Assembly (NCBI GenBank): GCA_016208225.1
Contig: JACQYM010000301.1
Location: forward strand, 1-34,274
Origin: Deltaproteobacteria bacterium
GTDB lineage: Bacteria > Desulfobacterota > Desulfobulbia > Desulfobulbales > SURF-16
Reading direction: 5' to 3'
Length of the DNA: 34,274 bases
Below the pieces are notes generated by a model. The model made no database searches. It saw only the letters and a program-made list of their open reading frames with translations, and was not told the origin of the DNA. The position numbers and the translations under genes are program-made. This document shows positions 1 to 12,843 of the stretch, one piece after another; the stretch's first letter is position 1; every line of letters begins with the position of its first letter.

Positions 1-2646
1 ATGACAGGCAACGATATTCGGCAGAAATTTTTATCCTACTTTAAAGACAAGAGCCACACCCTGGTGGAAAGTTCCGCCCTGGTGCCCCATGACGATCCCA
101 CCCTGCTGTTCACCAATGCCGGCATGGTACAGTTCAAGCGGCTGTTCACCGGCGAGGAGAAGAGGGGATACACCCGGGCCGCGACCTGTCAGCGCTGCGT
201 GCGGGCCGGCGGCAAACACAACGACCTGGACAATGTCGGCTATACGGCCCGGCATCACACCTTTTTCGAGATGCTGGGCAACTTCTCCTTTGGCGACTAT
301 TTCAAGGAGGATGCCATCCGCTATGCCTGGGATTTTCTCACCAGGGTCATCGGCCTGGCGCCGGACCGGCTGTGGGTCTCCGTTTTCACCGAGGATGACG
401 AGGCGTACCGGTTATGGGAAAAGATCGAGGATCTGCCCCCTGGCCGCATTGTCCGCCTGGGAGCCAAGGACAACTTCTGGGCCATGGGCGACACCGGACC
501 GTGCGGCCCCTGCTCTGAAATCCATATCGATCAGGGGCCGGAGGTCGGCTGCGGCCGCCCCGAGTGCGCCGTGGGCTGTGACTGTGACCGCTTCCTCGAG
601 GTGTGGAACCTGGTGTTCATGCAGTTTGAGCGCAGTGCGGACGGTTCCATGACGCCGCTGCCCAAGCCGAGCATCGACACCGGCATGGGGCTGGAGCGCA
701 TCGCCGCCGTCGTGCAGGGTGTGCACAGCAATTATGAATCCGACCTGTTCACCGGCATCATCAACACCATCGCCGGGGTGGCCGGCAAACGCTACGGCGA
801 CGATGGGCGGTCCGATACGGCCATGCGGGTCATCGCCGACCACTGCCGCGCCACCGCCTTTCTGGTGGCGGACGGCGTGCTGCCCTCCAATGAAGGCCGG
901 GGCTATGTGCTGCGGCGCATCATGCGGCGCGCCATCCGCTTCGGCCGCACCCTGGGCCTCACCCGTCCCTTTTTAAGCACCGTCACCGGGCAGGTGGTGG
1001 CGGAAATGGCCGGCGTCTATCCGCACCTGCGCGATGCGGGCGGACTCCTGGCCCAGGTGGTGACCAACGAGGAAGAACGCTTCCTTGAGACCCTGGACAA
1101 TGGCCTGGAGATGCTGGGCAAGGAGATGCACCGGCTCAAGAAACAGCAGACGAAAATCGTGGACGGCGATTTTATTTTCAAACTCTACGACACCTTCGGC
1201 TTCCCGGTGGATATTGTCCGGGATGTGGCCATCGAAGAGGGATACACGATTGACGAGGCCGGCTACCATGCCGCCATGGAGGCCCAGAAGGCCCAGTCCC
1301 GCAAATCCTGGAAGGGAGGGGGGCTTACGGAAATCGGCCCCGGCCTGCGCGAGCTTGCCGCCCGGGGCGTGAAAACAAAATTTGTCGGCTACAACAGCCA
1401 GCGCCACCGGGCAGAACTTGCCGCCATCATCAATGACCAGGGAGAGAGCGCGGACCGCGCCGCCAAGGGGGAAAAGGTGCTGCTGGTGTTCGCGGAAACC
1501 CCTTTTTACGCCGAGTCGGGCGGCCAGATCGGCGATCAGGGGGAAATCCGCACCGCAGCGGGCCGGGCCAGGGTGGTCAACACCCTGCAGGCCGGTGACG
1601 GACTTGTCCTGCATGAGGCGGAGATTACGGACGGCGCCATGGCCTGCGGCGAAACCGCCGAGCTGCTGGTGCAGGATGCCAGGCGCCAGGCCATTGCCTG
1701 CAATCATACGGCAACCCATCTGCTGCAGGCGGCGCTGAAACAGGTGCTGGGCGATCATGTCAAACAGTCCGGCTCGCTGGTCGAGGCCGACAGGCTGCGG
1801 TTTGACTTCACCCATTTTTCACCGCTCTCCCCTGAACAGCTGCAAGAGGTGGAAAGCCTGGTCAATGGGGCGATCAGGGCCAATACCGAGCTGTGCATCG
1901 AGAGCCTGGCCAGGGATGAGGCCGTCAAATCCGGGGCCACTGCCCTGTTCGGCGAAAAATACGGCGATACGGTGCGGGTGGTGACCATCAACAGTTACAG
2001 CAAGGAACTGTGCGGCGGCACGCACGTCAAGGCAACCGGCGAGATCGGCCTGCTGAAAATCGTCACGGAAACGGGGATCGCCGCCGGCGTGCGGCGCATC
2101 GAGGCAGTCAGCGGCGCAAAAGCGTTTGCCTGGCTGCAGGAGAAAGATGCCAATCTCGGCAGGATCGCCGGACTGCTGCGCTGCGGCCCCGATGAGGCGG
2201 TCGGCCGCATTGAAAAGCTGCTGGCCCGGGTCAAGGAGCTGGAAAAAGAGGTGGGCCGCCTGCATGCCAGCCTGTCGCTGGCCAACCTCGACACGCTCAT
2301 TGAAAACGGCAAAATGGTGAAGGACATCAAGGTGATAGCCGTCCAGATCCCCCTTGATTCCGCCAAAACCCTGCGCGAGGTGGGGGACCGGGTGCGCGAC
2401 CGGCTCGGCAGCGGCGTGGCCGTGCTGGGCGGTATCTTGGAGGACAAGGTATCCCTGCTGGCCCTGGTCAGCAAGGATCTGACGGCCAGGATCCAGGCCG
2501 GCAACATCATCAAGGAAGTGGCGCAGCTGGTGGGCGGCGGCGGCGGCGGCCGGCCGGACATGGCCCAGGCCGGCGGCTCCATGCCTGACAAGCTGCCGCA
2601 GGCCCTGCAGGCCGCCTATGACTTCATCGAAAAACAGCTGTCCTGA
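1..2646 (+). CDS. alaS: Alanine--tRNA ligase
   Basis: 881-aa ORF from ATG to TGA; N-terminal FLSYFKDKSHTLVESSALVPHDDPTLLFTNAGMVQFK, HNDLDNVGYTARHHTFFEMLGNFSFGDYFK, HTATHLLQAAL and CGGTHVKATGEIG motifs, C-terminal GGGGGGRPDMAQAGG typical of AlaRS. Confidence 0.98.
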   Translation: MTGNDIRQKFLSYFKDKSHTLVESSALVPHDDPTLLFTNAGMVQFKRLFTGEEKRGYTRAATCQRCVRAGGKHNDLDNVGYTARHHTFFEMLGNFSFGDYFKEDAIRYAWDFLTRVIGLAPDRLWVSVFTEDDEAYRLWEKIEDLPPGRIVRLGAKDNFWAMGDTGPCGPCSEIHIDQGPEVGCGRPECAVGCDCDRFLEVWNLVFMQFERSADGSMTPLPKPSIDTGMGLERIAAVVQGVHSNYESDLFTGIINTIAGVAGKRYGDDGRSDTAMRVIADHCRATAFLVADGVLPSNEGRGYVLRRIMRRAIRFGRTLGLTRPFLSTVTGQVVAEMAGVYPHLRDAGGLLAQVVTNEEERFLETLDNGLEMLGKEMHRLKKQQTKIVDGDFIFKLYDTFGFPVDIVRDVAIEEGYTIDEAGYHAAMEAQKAQSRKSWKGGGLTEIGPGLRELAARGVKTKFVGYNSQRHRAELAAIINDQGESADRAAKGEKVLLVFAETPFYAESGGQIGDQGEIRTAAGRARVVNTLQAGDGLVLHEAEITDGAMACGETAELLVQDARRQAIACNHTATHLLQAALKQVLGDHVKQSGSLVEADRLRFDFTHFSPLSPEQLQEVESLVNGAIRANTELCIESLARDEAVKSGATALFGEKYGDTVRVVTINSYSKELCGGTHVKATGEIGLLKIVTETGIAAGVRRIEAVSGAKAFAWLQEKDANLGRIAGLLRCGPDEAVGRIEKLLARVKELEKEVGRLHASLSLANLDTLIENGKMVKDIKVIAVQIPLDSAKTLREVGDRVRDRLGSGVAVLGGILEDKVSLLALVSKDLTARIQAGNIIKEVAQLVGGGGGGRPDMAQAGGSMPDKLPQALQAAYDFIEKQLS

Positions 2647-2762
2647 ATTCGTTGGCAAGGGATGGTTACATTGTGATACAGAATTCATTTATTGCAGCGT
2701 GATTAAGGAACTACACACGATTTCAGGGGAAACGGAATAGCAAAATATTGGCTGAAAAAAAG

Positions 2763-2791
2763 TTGACAGCCCAAAAAGAATGTAGTAGACA
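2763..2791 (+). promoter_or_regulatory. Candidate sigma70-type promoter upstream of the ATP synthase operon
   Basis: TTGACA (2763-2768), 17-bp spacer, TAGACA (2786-2791); about 80 bp upstream of atpF'. The -10 is weak. Confidence 0.4.
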
Positions 2792-2869
2792 ACTCCATGT
2801 TTAAATGAAGCACGATTCATTTTCACACAGAAACCACAATCATTAAGTTTTATCATAAGGGGGCGCTAA

Positions 2870-3295
2870 ATGATTACCGTTGACATCACCATGCCGATCC
2901 ACATCCTGAACATCCTGTTCCTGATCGTGGTCCTCAATGCCGTTCTTTACCGCCCGGTGAGAAGAATCCTTGCGGAGCGGAAACAGAAAATTGCGGATCT
3001 GAACAACGAAGTGGAGACGTTTAACAAGAATGCCAAATTGCGGGCGGAAGAATTTGACTCGAAATTCAGGGATGCCAGGCGTAAAGCCAAAGCTGAATTT
3101 GACGCGGCCAGAAATGAAGCCCAGGCAGCCGGAGCGGACACGGTGCAGCGCATCCGGAGCGAAGCAGACAAGGCAAAGGCTGCTCAGATGAGCACCATTG
3201 CCGCGGAAATAAAAGCTGCTGATCAGGCTTTGAAGGGACAGGTTGAAGTTTTTGCGACGGAAATGGCCGGTAAGGTACTGGGGAGGGCTCTGTAA
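2870..3295 (+). CDS. atpF': F-type ATP synthase b' subunit
   Basis: 141 aa, single N-terminal TM helix (ILNILFLIVVLNAVLYRPVRRILAERK) then a long charged helix; first gene of the ATP synthase cluster. Confidence 0.85.
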   Translation: MITVDITMPIHILNILFLIVVLNAVLYRPVRRILAERKQKIADLNNEVETFNKNAKLRAEEFDSKFRDARRKAKAEFDAARNEAQAAGADTVQRIRSEADKAKAAQMSTIAAEIKAADQALKGQVEVFATEMAGKVLGRAL

Positions 3296-3296
3296 G

Positions 3297-3950
3297 ATGA
3301 AAAAGAATACGAAGTGGTCAAAGGCTGTACTCGCTGCTTTGGCTCTTGCAGCTGTTATCGGAACAGCGGGAATCATTTACGCATCAGGCGGCGACCCGCA
3401 TGCGGCCGCAGCGGGTGATGCGCATGGCGCGTCCTCCCTGACCGGCCCCCACGGACCGCTGGCCCCGGCAAAAGTGAAGGATTTACTGTGGAGGGTGATG
3501 AACTTTGCCGCCCTGACGGTGATCCTGATCAAATTTTTGAAGAAACCGCTGGCTGACGCCTTAAAAAGCAGACAGCAGAACATCGCGGCCGAGTTCGAGG
3601 ATCTGGAAGCCCGGCGCAGCGATGCGGAACAGCAGTACAAAGAATATGAGGGCAGGCTGGCCGGTATCGATGATGAGCTGAAAGGCATGGTGCAGAAGGC
3701 CATTGCCCAGGGCCAGGTGGAAAAAGAGCGGATCATTGCCGAAGCGAACCGGGCTGCGGAAAATATCAAGCGCCAGGCGGAATTGGCGGTGCAGAACGAA
3801 ATCGCCGAAGCCAAACGGCGTTTGAAATCAGAGATTGCCGAGCAGGCTGCGGTGATAGCGGAAGAAATCATCAAGAAAAATCTCCAGGACGCGGATCAGA
3901 CCAAACTGGTTGAGGCTTACCTGATCAAGGTAGGAGGTTTGAACAAATGA
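3297..3950 (+). CDS. atpF: F-type ATP synthase b subunit, with an extra N-terminal hydrophobic segment
   Basis: ATG at 3297 (MKKNTKWSKAVLAALALAAVIGTAGIIYA...), second TM WRVMNFAALTVILIKFLKKPLADAL, long coiled coil; between b' and delta. Confidence 0.88.
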   Translation: MKKNTKWSKAVLAALALAAVIGTAGIIYASGGDPHAAAAGDAHGASSLTGPHGPLAPAKVKDLLWRVMNFAALTVILIKFLKKPLADALKSRQQNIAAEFEDLEARRSDAEQQYKEYEGRLAGIDDELKGMVQKAIAQGQVEKERIIAEANRAAENIKRQAELAVQNEIAEAKRRLKSEIAEQAAVIAEEIIKKNLQDADQTKLVEAYLIKVGGLNK

Positions 3951-4492
3951 AAAATGATATTCTGGCCAAACGATACGCAAAGGCCTTGTTTGTTGTGGGC
4001 AAAGAGGAAAATGCGCTGGATGAATATGCCAAGACGCTGAAGGAATTCGCCGATCTGTACACGACCATTCCCGCAGTACGCGACGGGCTGACCAACAGGA
4101 TGTACCCGGCCGATGTGCGGGAAAAGGTGATGGCTGAAATCGTCAAGACAGCGGCTGTCCCGCAGATCATGGGTAATTTCCTGAATTTGCTGGCGCAGAA
4201 AAACAGGGCCAATGTCCTGCCGGAAATTGCCCAGACATTTCATGCCATGGTGGATGTAGAGAGAAATATCTGCCAGGGAGTTGTGATTACCGCCAAGGCT
4301 TTGGAGCCTGGGCTTCAGGATAAGGCAAAGCAGACATTGGAAAAGATAACAGGCAAGCAGGTTGTTTTGAAGGTTCAGGTGGACCCTTCGATTATCGGGG
4401 GTATGATCGCCAAGGTTGGCGATCTGATTCTGGACGGCAGCATCAAAACGCAGCTTGAGGGTTTAAAAGAGTCCATTAAAGGGAGTGAATAG
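3947..4492 (+). CDS. atpH: F-type ATP synthase delta subunit
   Basis: 181 aa; LAKRYAKALFVVGKEE N-terminus and VDPSIIGGMIAKVGDLILDGSIKTQLEGLKESI C-terminus typical of OSCP/delta; overlaps the atpF stop. Confidence 0.93.
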   Translation: MKNDILAKRYAKALFVVGKEENALDEYAKTLKEFADLYTTIPAVRDGLTNRMYPADVREKVMAEIVKTAAVPQIMGNFLNLLAQKNRANVLPEIAQTFHAMVDVERNICQGVVITAKALEPGLQDKAKQTLEKITGKQVVLKVQVDPSIIGGMIAKVGDLILDGSIKTQLEGLKESIKGSE

Positions 4493-4495
4493 GCA

Positions 4496-6019
<1,524 letters not shown>

Positions 6020-6036
6020 ATCTGGAGTAACGAGTC

Positions 6037-6912
6037 ATGCCGAGTCTAAAAGATGTCAAAACGAAGATATCTGGTGTCAAAAAGACAGCCCAGATAACCA
6101 AGGCCATGAATATGGTTTCTTCGGCCAGGTTGCGAGGCGCCCAGATGAAAATGGAGGCCTTTCGTCCTTATGCCGGGAAATTCAATGAAGCGCTTCGCAC
6201 CATCAGCGGCAATATGAAGTCAGGCGCCTTTGCTTTGATGCAGGAGCGCGAGGTGAAGACAGTCGAGATTCTTGTCGTTACCTCGGATCGCGGTCTGTGC
6301 GGCAGTTTCAACTCGAATATCATCAAGATGGCTGAAAAATTGATGAATAAGCTTGAGGCTGCCGGCAAGAAAGTCACCCTCGTCTGTGTCGGTAAAAAAG
6401 CAAACCGCTACTTCCGCAAGACCGGCAAGGTACGCGAAAAACATGTCGATATCATGGGCAACTTCCAGATGTTCAATGCCCGGGCCATTGCGCAGGACAT
6501 CGCGGCAAATTTCATTGCCGGCGGATGTGATGAAGTCCAGATGGTATATGGCAGCTTCGTAAGCGTCGCCCGGCAGATACCGAAAACCATGCATTTTCTG
6601 CCCGTAAAATCAGTTGCTGCAGAGGATGCGGCAACTGCCACCGGGCAGGCAGGTGACTATATTTATGAGCCGAGCACAGAGGAGATCATGGAAATTCTTC
6701 TGCCTCTGTACACAAATGTTATGGTGTACAACGCCATGCTTGAGGTCGGCGCCAGTGAGCATGCCGCCCGTATGACGGCGATGGACAACGCAACCAAGGC
6801 CTGTAAAGATATCATCAGCAACCTGACCATGGTATACAACAAGGCGCGCCAGTCAGCAATCACCGGCGAGCTCATGGATATTGTAGGTGGTGCTGAAGCA
6901 CTGAAAGGATAA
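6037..6912 (+). CDS. atpG: F-type ATP synthase gamma subunit
   Basis: 291 aa; MPSLKDVKTKISGVKKTAQITKAMNMVSSARLR N-terminus, TSDRGLCGSFN, C-terminal NKARQSAITGELMDIVGGAEAL. Confidence 0.97.
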   Translation: MPSLKDVKTKISGVKKTAQITKAMNMVSSARLRGAQMKMEAFRPYAGKFNEALRTISGNMKSGAFALMQEREVKTVEILVVTSDRGLCGSFNSNIIKMAEKLMNKLEAAGKKVTLVCVGKKANRYFRKTGKVREKHVDIMGNFQMFNARAIAQDIAANFIAGGCDEVQMVYGSFVSVARQIPKTMHFLPVKSVAAEDAATATGQAGDYIYEPSTEEIMEILLPLYTNVMVYNAMLEVGASEHAARMTAMDNATKACKDIISNLTMVYNKARQSAITGELMDIVGGAEALKG

Positions 6913-6947
6913 GAATTAATTTCGGAGTGGAGGCCACCCACCTCTAA

Positions 6948-8405
<1,458 letters not shown>

Positions 8406-8481
8406 GTAACGCTGTTTATTACTTTTTTATGGAATGTGCGCCGCTATATGGCGGCGCTGCAACTCGTCAAGGTAATTACCA

Positions 8482-8901
8482 ATGGCTGAATTAATACATT
8501 TGGAAGTTGTCACCCCATCAGGGCCGGTAGTCAGTGATGATGTTGATATCGTCAGTGCACCCGGTTATGGTGGTGATTTTGGTGTTCTTGCTAATCATGC
8601 CCCCTTTCTGAGCACCATCAAGATCGGCGGCCTGATTTATAAGAAGGACGGCAAGGAAAACTACCTTATGGTAAGCGGTGGTTTCTGTGAGGTATCCAAC
8701 AATAAAATTACCTTTCTTGTTGAATCTGCCGAGCCGGGCCATCAGATTGATGTGGCCCGCGCCCTGCGCGCCAAGGAAAGGGCTGAAAAGCGCATCGCCG
8801 AGGCTAAAACGCAGACTGAGAAAATCAATATGACCCGCGCCCATGCCGCTCTGCAGCGCGCCCTGGCCAGATTGAAGGTTGCGGAACGGCAACCGAAATA
8901 A
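8482..8901 (+). CDS. atpC: F-type ATP synthase epsilon subunit
   Basis: 139 aa; [43 protein letters not shown]; directly after atpD. Confidence 0.96.
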   Translation: MAELIHLEVVTPSGPVVSDDVDIVSAPGYGGDFGVLANHAPFLSTIKIGGLIYKKDGKENYLMVSGGFCEVSNNKITFLVESAEPGHQIDVARALRAKERAEKRIAEAKTQTEKINMTRAHAALQRALARLKVAERQPK

Positions 8902-8929
8902 CCAAGACATTGCTGTCCAGGTAATATGG

Positions 8930-8971
8930 CCAATAAAAAAAGGCCGCCTTCGGGCGGCCTTTTTTTATTGG
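8930..8971. terminator. Bidirectional intrinsic terminator between convergent atpC and cheX-like genes
   Basis: Perfect 19-bp inverted repeat CCAATAAAAAAAGGCCGCC-TTCG-GGCGGCCTTTTTTTATTGG with a TTCG tetraloop and T-tracts on both strands. Confidence 0.92.
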
Positions 8972-8981
8972 AAAAACTGCA

Positions 8982-9458
8982 TCATTGCTTTTTCCCGCCC
9001 AGATTTGCCTCGATCACAAACTCGCCGTGTTCCGTACTGAAGGGAATGACAATCGTCGGCGCATCCGAGTAGTAGGAGATCTCCACATTCTTGCCGACCA
9101 CCATGGTCGGCGTGGCCAGGTTGAACTTATAGTCCAATTTTGCCAGCTGCGCTTTGGCGCCGCCGCAGATCATGTTGGTCAGCTCACCCACCGCATCAAC
9201 AATTTCTTCGTCAATCTTTTCTTTCGGCGCTTCCATCAGCATATTTGCTACAATGTGCAGGATACACTTTTCGGAAAAGCTGAGAATCATGCAGCCGGCA
9301 ATCTCATCGGAGACCATGCCGATAATGCCGGTGATTTCGCCATAGGTGAGGGAATTATCCTTGAGTGTCGGTTTTTTGGCCTTGACCTGGGTCTGGCACA
9401 TGGTTTCCAGTACATTTTTCGCGGCGTTCAAAAACGGATTGATGAATTCGGCTTTCAT
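8982..9458 (-). CDS. cheX: CheX/CheC-family chemotaxis protein
   Basis: 158 aa; FINPFLNAAKNVLETM, GMVSDEIAGCMILSFSEKCILHIVANML and DEEIVDAVGELTNMICGGAKAQL (E-x2-N motif) match the CheX family. Confidence 0.82.
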   Translation of the reverse strand: MKAEFINPFLNAAKNVLETMCQTQVKAKKPTLKDNSLTYGEITGIIGMVSDEIAGCMILSFSEKCILHIVANMLMEAPKEKIDEEIVDAVGELTNMICGGAKAQLAKLDYKFNLATPTMVVGKNVEISYYSDAPTIVIPFSTEHGEFVIEANLGGKKQ

Positions 9459-9723
9459 TATTTTTCCCGGTACATGACGGGTAACTGCAATTCCCGACTG
9501 GAATTTTTTTACCTGTCACTATTTTTTGAAAATTATAGCACAACATTTTTCAGTTTCAACGCTCTTAATGATAAAAATAAATTTTTAACAAAGCGGAGAA
9601 TTAGTTCCCTGCAGGGGACTTGAAATGATCCTTCAAACAGATTAAATAGGTAACAACCTAAAATTTCAGGATAAACTAGTATAAATACCTAGCAAAACCG
9701 CTTTGACATAAGGAGGGTTGTTG

Positions 9724-11139
9724 ATGAAACCGAAAGAACGTCTTGCCATTCCGCGGCAAAAGGCAAATGAGCTTGACATTGCCTACCGGATAACGAATTT
9801 CGAGGAAGTGACGGCAGGATTTGACGAGGATACCGCGATCAGAGAGGCAAATCGCTGTCTGCAGTGCAAAAAACCAACGTGCCGGGAAGGATGCCCCATC
9901 GGCAATAACATCCCGGGGTTCATCGAAAAGCTGCGCGAGGGAAAATTTGAAGAGGGATACTGGATCATCCGCCAAACGAGTTCCCTGCCGGCCGTCTGTT
10001 CACGGGTCTGCCCCCATGAGTTTCAGTGTGAAGGGTCGTGTGTGCGCGGCAAAAAAGGTGAGCCGGTGGCGATCGGCATGCTGGAGCGTTTTCTGGTTGA
10101 CTGGATGGTGCGGAGTAACCGGAACATGGCCATGCCCTGCGCCCTGCCAAAAAACAAAAAGGTGGCAATCATCGGCTCCGGCCCTGCCGGCATGACCACC
10201 GCCTATCATCTTGCCCATGAGGGCTACCCGTGTACGATCTTTGAAAGCCTGCCCCTGTTCGGCGGCATGCTCGCCGTGGGCATACCGCCTTACCGGCTGC
10301 CGCGCAATATCATCAATGCCGAATTTGATGCATTGAAAAATTGTGGCGTTACCGTGGAAAATAATATTACTATTGGAAAAGATATCACCATCCCCCAGCT
10401 GAAGGATGAAAAAGATTTTTCCGCGGTTTTTGTCAGCGTCGGCGCGCACAACAGCCGCAAGCTGGGAATTGAAGGCGAGGATCTTCAGGGTGTGATGCAT
10501 GGCGTCGATTATCTCAGAAGGGTCTGTCTGGGAGAAAAGATGAATCTCGGCAGCAAGGTGGTAGTCGTGGGCGGCGGCAATGTGGCGATAGACGTGGCCA
10601 GAACCGCGCTCCGCACCGGATCAAAGGATGTCTTTATCCTCTACCGGCGCACGAAACAGGAAATGCCCGCTGCCATGGCGGAGATTCATCACCTGGAGGA
10701 AGAAGGCGTGCATGTTGAATTTCTGGCGGCGCCGGTAAAAATTCATGGCGCGAACGGCAGGCTGACAAAAATTGAGTGCCAGCGCATGCAACTCGGGGAT
10801 TGTGATGCCTCGGGCCGGTGCCGGCCGGTGGTTGTGGAGGGATCTAACTTCATGATCGAGGCGGACGCCATCATTGCCGCCGTCAGCCAGAATATTGACC
10901 ACACGGCGGATCGCAGCCTGGAGGTGGCAACCACCAAGTGGGGCACCTATGCGGTTGATCCGCTCACCCTGCAGACCTCGGTGCCATGGATCTTTGCCGG
11001 CGGCGATGCGGTGCTCGGCCCGCAGACGGCGGCGAAAGCGGTCTATCAGGGAAAGGTTGCCGCGGAATCAATAAAACGGTATTTAGAAGGGACAGATCTC
11101 CATGCCGGCCGGATGGTGCGTGAATGTGAATCATCATAA
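9724..11139 (+). CDS. GltD-like NAD(P)H-dependent oxidoreductase (glutamate synthase small-subunit / NfnB-like family)
   Basis: AGGAGG then ATG at 9724; N-terminal CLQCKKPTCREGCPIGNNIPGFI...CSRVCPHEFQCEGSC Fe-S region, GSGPAGMTTAYHLA and VVVGGGNVAIDVARTALR nucleotide-binding motifs. Confidence 0.85.
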   Translation: MKPKERLAIPRQKANELDIAYRITNFEEVTAGFDEDTAIREANRCLQCKKPTCREGCPIGNNIPGFIEKLREGKFEEGYWIIRQTSSLPAVCSRVCPHEFQCEGSCVRGKKGEPVAIGMLERFLVDWMVRSNRNMAMPCALPKNKKVAIIGSGPAGMTTAYHLAHEGYPCTIFESLPLFGGMLAVGIPPYRLPRNIINAEFDALKNCGVTVENNITIGKDITIPQLKDEKDFSAVFVSVGAHNSRKLGIEGEDLQGVMHGVDYLRRVCLGEKMNLGSKVVVVGGGNVAIDVARTALRTGSKDVFILYRRTKQEMPAAMAEIHHLEEEGVHVEFLAAPVKIHGANGRLTKIECQRMQLGDCDASGRCRPVVVEGSNFMIEADAIIAAVSQNIDHTADRSLEVATTKWGTYAVDPLTLQTSVPWIFAGGDAVLGPQTAAKAVYQGKVAAESIKRYLEGTDLHAGRMVRECESS

Positions 11140-11169
11140 GCCGGCATCGCTAACCCGAAAAGAGGGCCT

Positions 11170-12843
11170 ATGACCGTATTTTCCAGCAAAAAAGAAAAAA
11201 TCGGCGAACTTCTTGTCCGCCGCGGAAAACTGCAGCCGAACCAGCTTGAGCGGGCCCTCACCCACCTTGAATCCGTGCCCCAGGGACTGGGGGAAATTCT
11301 TGTCTCCCTGGGGTTCATCAGCGAGGAAGACCTCATTGCCGGCCTGGCGGAACAGCTTGCCCTCAGTATCTTTGCCCCGCAGGAGGATGATGCCTTTCTC
11401 CCCGTCAATATCGCCAAAATGTTTCTCCGGGAACATCCCTTCGTCCTGATCGGCAGACACGGGGAGAATATCCTGGTCTGCCATGACCCCCTGGATGGCG
11501 ACATTCTGTCCGCCGCCGAGATCCAGCTGGCCGAACCTTTCTCCATCCAGCTGGCCCTGGAAACCGACGTCAAAAAAATGATGGCCGAGCATTACGATTT
11601 AGGGATCAAAGAGCTGGAGACCGAAAAATATGTGATTGACGAGGCGGATGTCGACAAGCTGAAAGATATGGCCTCCGAGGCGCCGGTCATCAAGTATGTG
11701 AATAATCTGATCGATACGGCGGTCAATCGCCGGGCCAGCGACATCCATATCGAATCCTACGAGGGTGGGCAGCTGATCCGTTTCCGGATTGACGGCATTC
11801 TGCACGACTATGAGATGCCCCCCCTGTCCATGCAGGCCGCGATCATCTCCAGAACAAAACTGCTGGCCGCCCTGGACATTGCCGAACGCCGCATTCCCCA
11901 GGACGGCAAAATATCCATGCGCATCGGCGGCAAGGAAATTGATCTGCGCGTCTCCACCATGCCGACCATCTATGGCGAGGGCGTTGTCATCCGCATCCTG
12001 GAAAAGGGCTCCATCATCCTGGATATGAGCCATCTGGGCATGGGCGAGGAAATCGAGAAGCAGTTTAAAAAACTCATCTCCTACCCCAACGGCATCATTC
12101 TGGTTACCGGCCCCACCGGCAGCGGCAAGACCACCACTCTGTACTGCGCCTTAAACCAGATCAATACCGGCAACAATAAAATCATCACCCTGGAAGACCC
12201 GGTGGAATATCAGCTGAAGGGGATCAACCAGACCCAGGTGCGTCCTGAGATCGGCCTCACCTTTGCCAAGGGGCTGCGTTCCATTGTCCGCCAGGACCCG
12301 GATATCATCATGGTGGGTGAGATCAGGGATCTGGATACGGCGGAAATCGCCGTGCAGTCCTCGCTCACCGGCCATATGGTATTTTCCACCCTGCACACCA
12401 ATGACGCCCTGTCCGCCGTTACCCGTTTAATTGACATCGGGGTGGAGAATTTTCTCATCTCCTCCGCCTTGCGCGGCGTCCTGGCCCAGCGCCTGGTCCG
12501 CCGCATCTGCCCCCATTGCAGTACGACCCAGGGCCGGGTCTCGGAACATCTCGGTTATGTGCCGGCAGGAGAGGATTTCGATATGTTCACCGGCGCGGGC
12601 TGCGCCAGCTGTTCCGGCAGCGGCTACAGCGGTCGTATCGGCATCTATGAGCTGCTCACCATGACCGATGCCATGTGCCGGGCCGTGGCCAAAAACAAGG
12701 ACCTCGGCGAACTGAAGATGATTGCGGTGGAAGAGGGTTTCAAGGAGATGTTCCATGACGGCCTGCAGAAGATCAAAGAGGGCAGGACCACTCTGGCCGA
12801 GGTGATCCGGGTCAGCAGAGGAGTGACCAATGCCGCTCTTTAA
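11170..12843 (+). CDS. gspE: Type II secretion system ATPase GspE
   Basis: 557 aa; MshEN-like N-terminal domain, GPTGSGKTTTLYCALNQIN Walker A, VGEIRDLDTAEIAVQSSLTGHMVFSTLHTNDA, CPHC...CASC zinc motif. Confidence 0.92.
   Translation: MTVFSSKKEKIGELLVRRGKLQPNQLERALTHLESVPQGLGEILVSLGFISEEDLIAGLAEQLALSIFAPQEDDAFLPVNIAKMFLREHPFVLIGRHGENILVCHDPLDGDILSAAEIQLAEPFSIQLALETDVKKMMAEHYDLGIKELETEKYVIDEADVDKLKDMASEAPVIKYVNNLIDTAVNRRASDIHIESYEGGQLIRFRIDGILHDYEMPPLSMQAAIISRTKLLAALDIAERRIPQDGKISMRIGGKEIDLRVSTMPTIYGEGVVIRILEKGSIILDMSHLGMGEEIEKQFKKLISYPNGIILVTGPTGSGKTTTLYCALNQINTGNNKIITLEDPVEYQLKGINQTQVRPEIGLTFAKGLRSIVRQDPDIIMVGEIRDLDTAEIAVQSSLTGHMVFSTLHTNDALSAVTRLIDIGVENFLISSALRGVLAQRLVRRICPHCSTTQGRVSEHLGYVPAGEDFDMFTGAGCASCSGSGYSGRIGIYELLTMTDAMCRAVAKNKDLGELKMIAVEEGFKEMFHDGLQKIKEGRTTLAEVIRVSRGVTNAAL

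Noticed and set aside
2536-2556. GGC/GCC microsatellite in alaS
   Set aside because: Encodes the conserved Gly-rich loop of AlaRS (GGGGGGRPDMAQAGG).
1819-2688. Minus-strand ORF of 289 aa opposite alaS (and 973..1815, 412..843 on the same strand)
   Set aside because: Antisense to a certain alaS; composition is that of a GC-rich shadow ORF with no recognisable domains.
8985-9623. 212-aa plus-strand ORF over the cheX-like gene
   Set aside because: Antisense to a clear CheX-family protein; sequence is the reverse-strand shadow.
9589-9705. CAAAGCGG / CCGCTTTG inverted repeat upstream of the GltD-like gene
   Set aside because: Only 8 bp arms separated by ~100 bp; could easily be chance.
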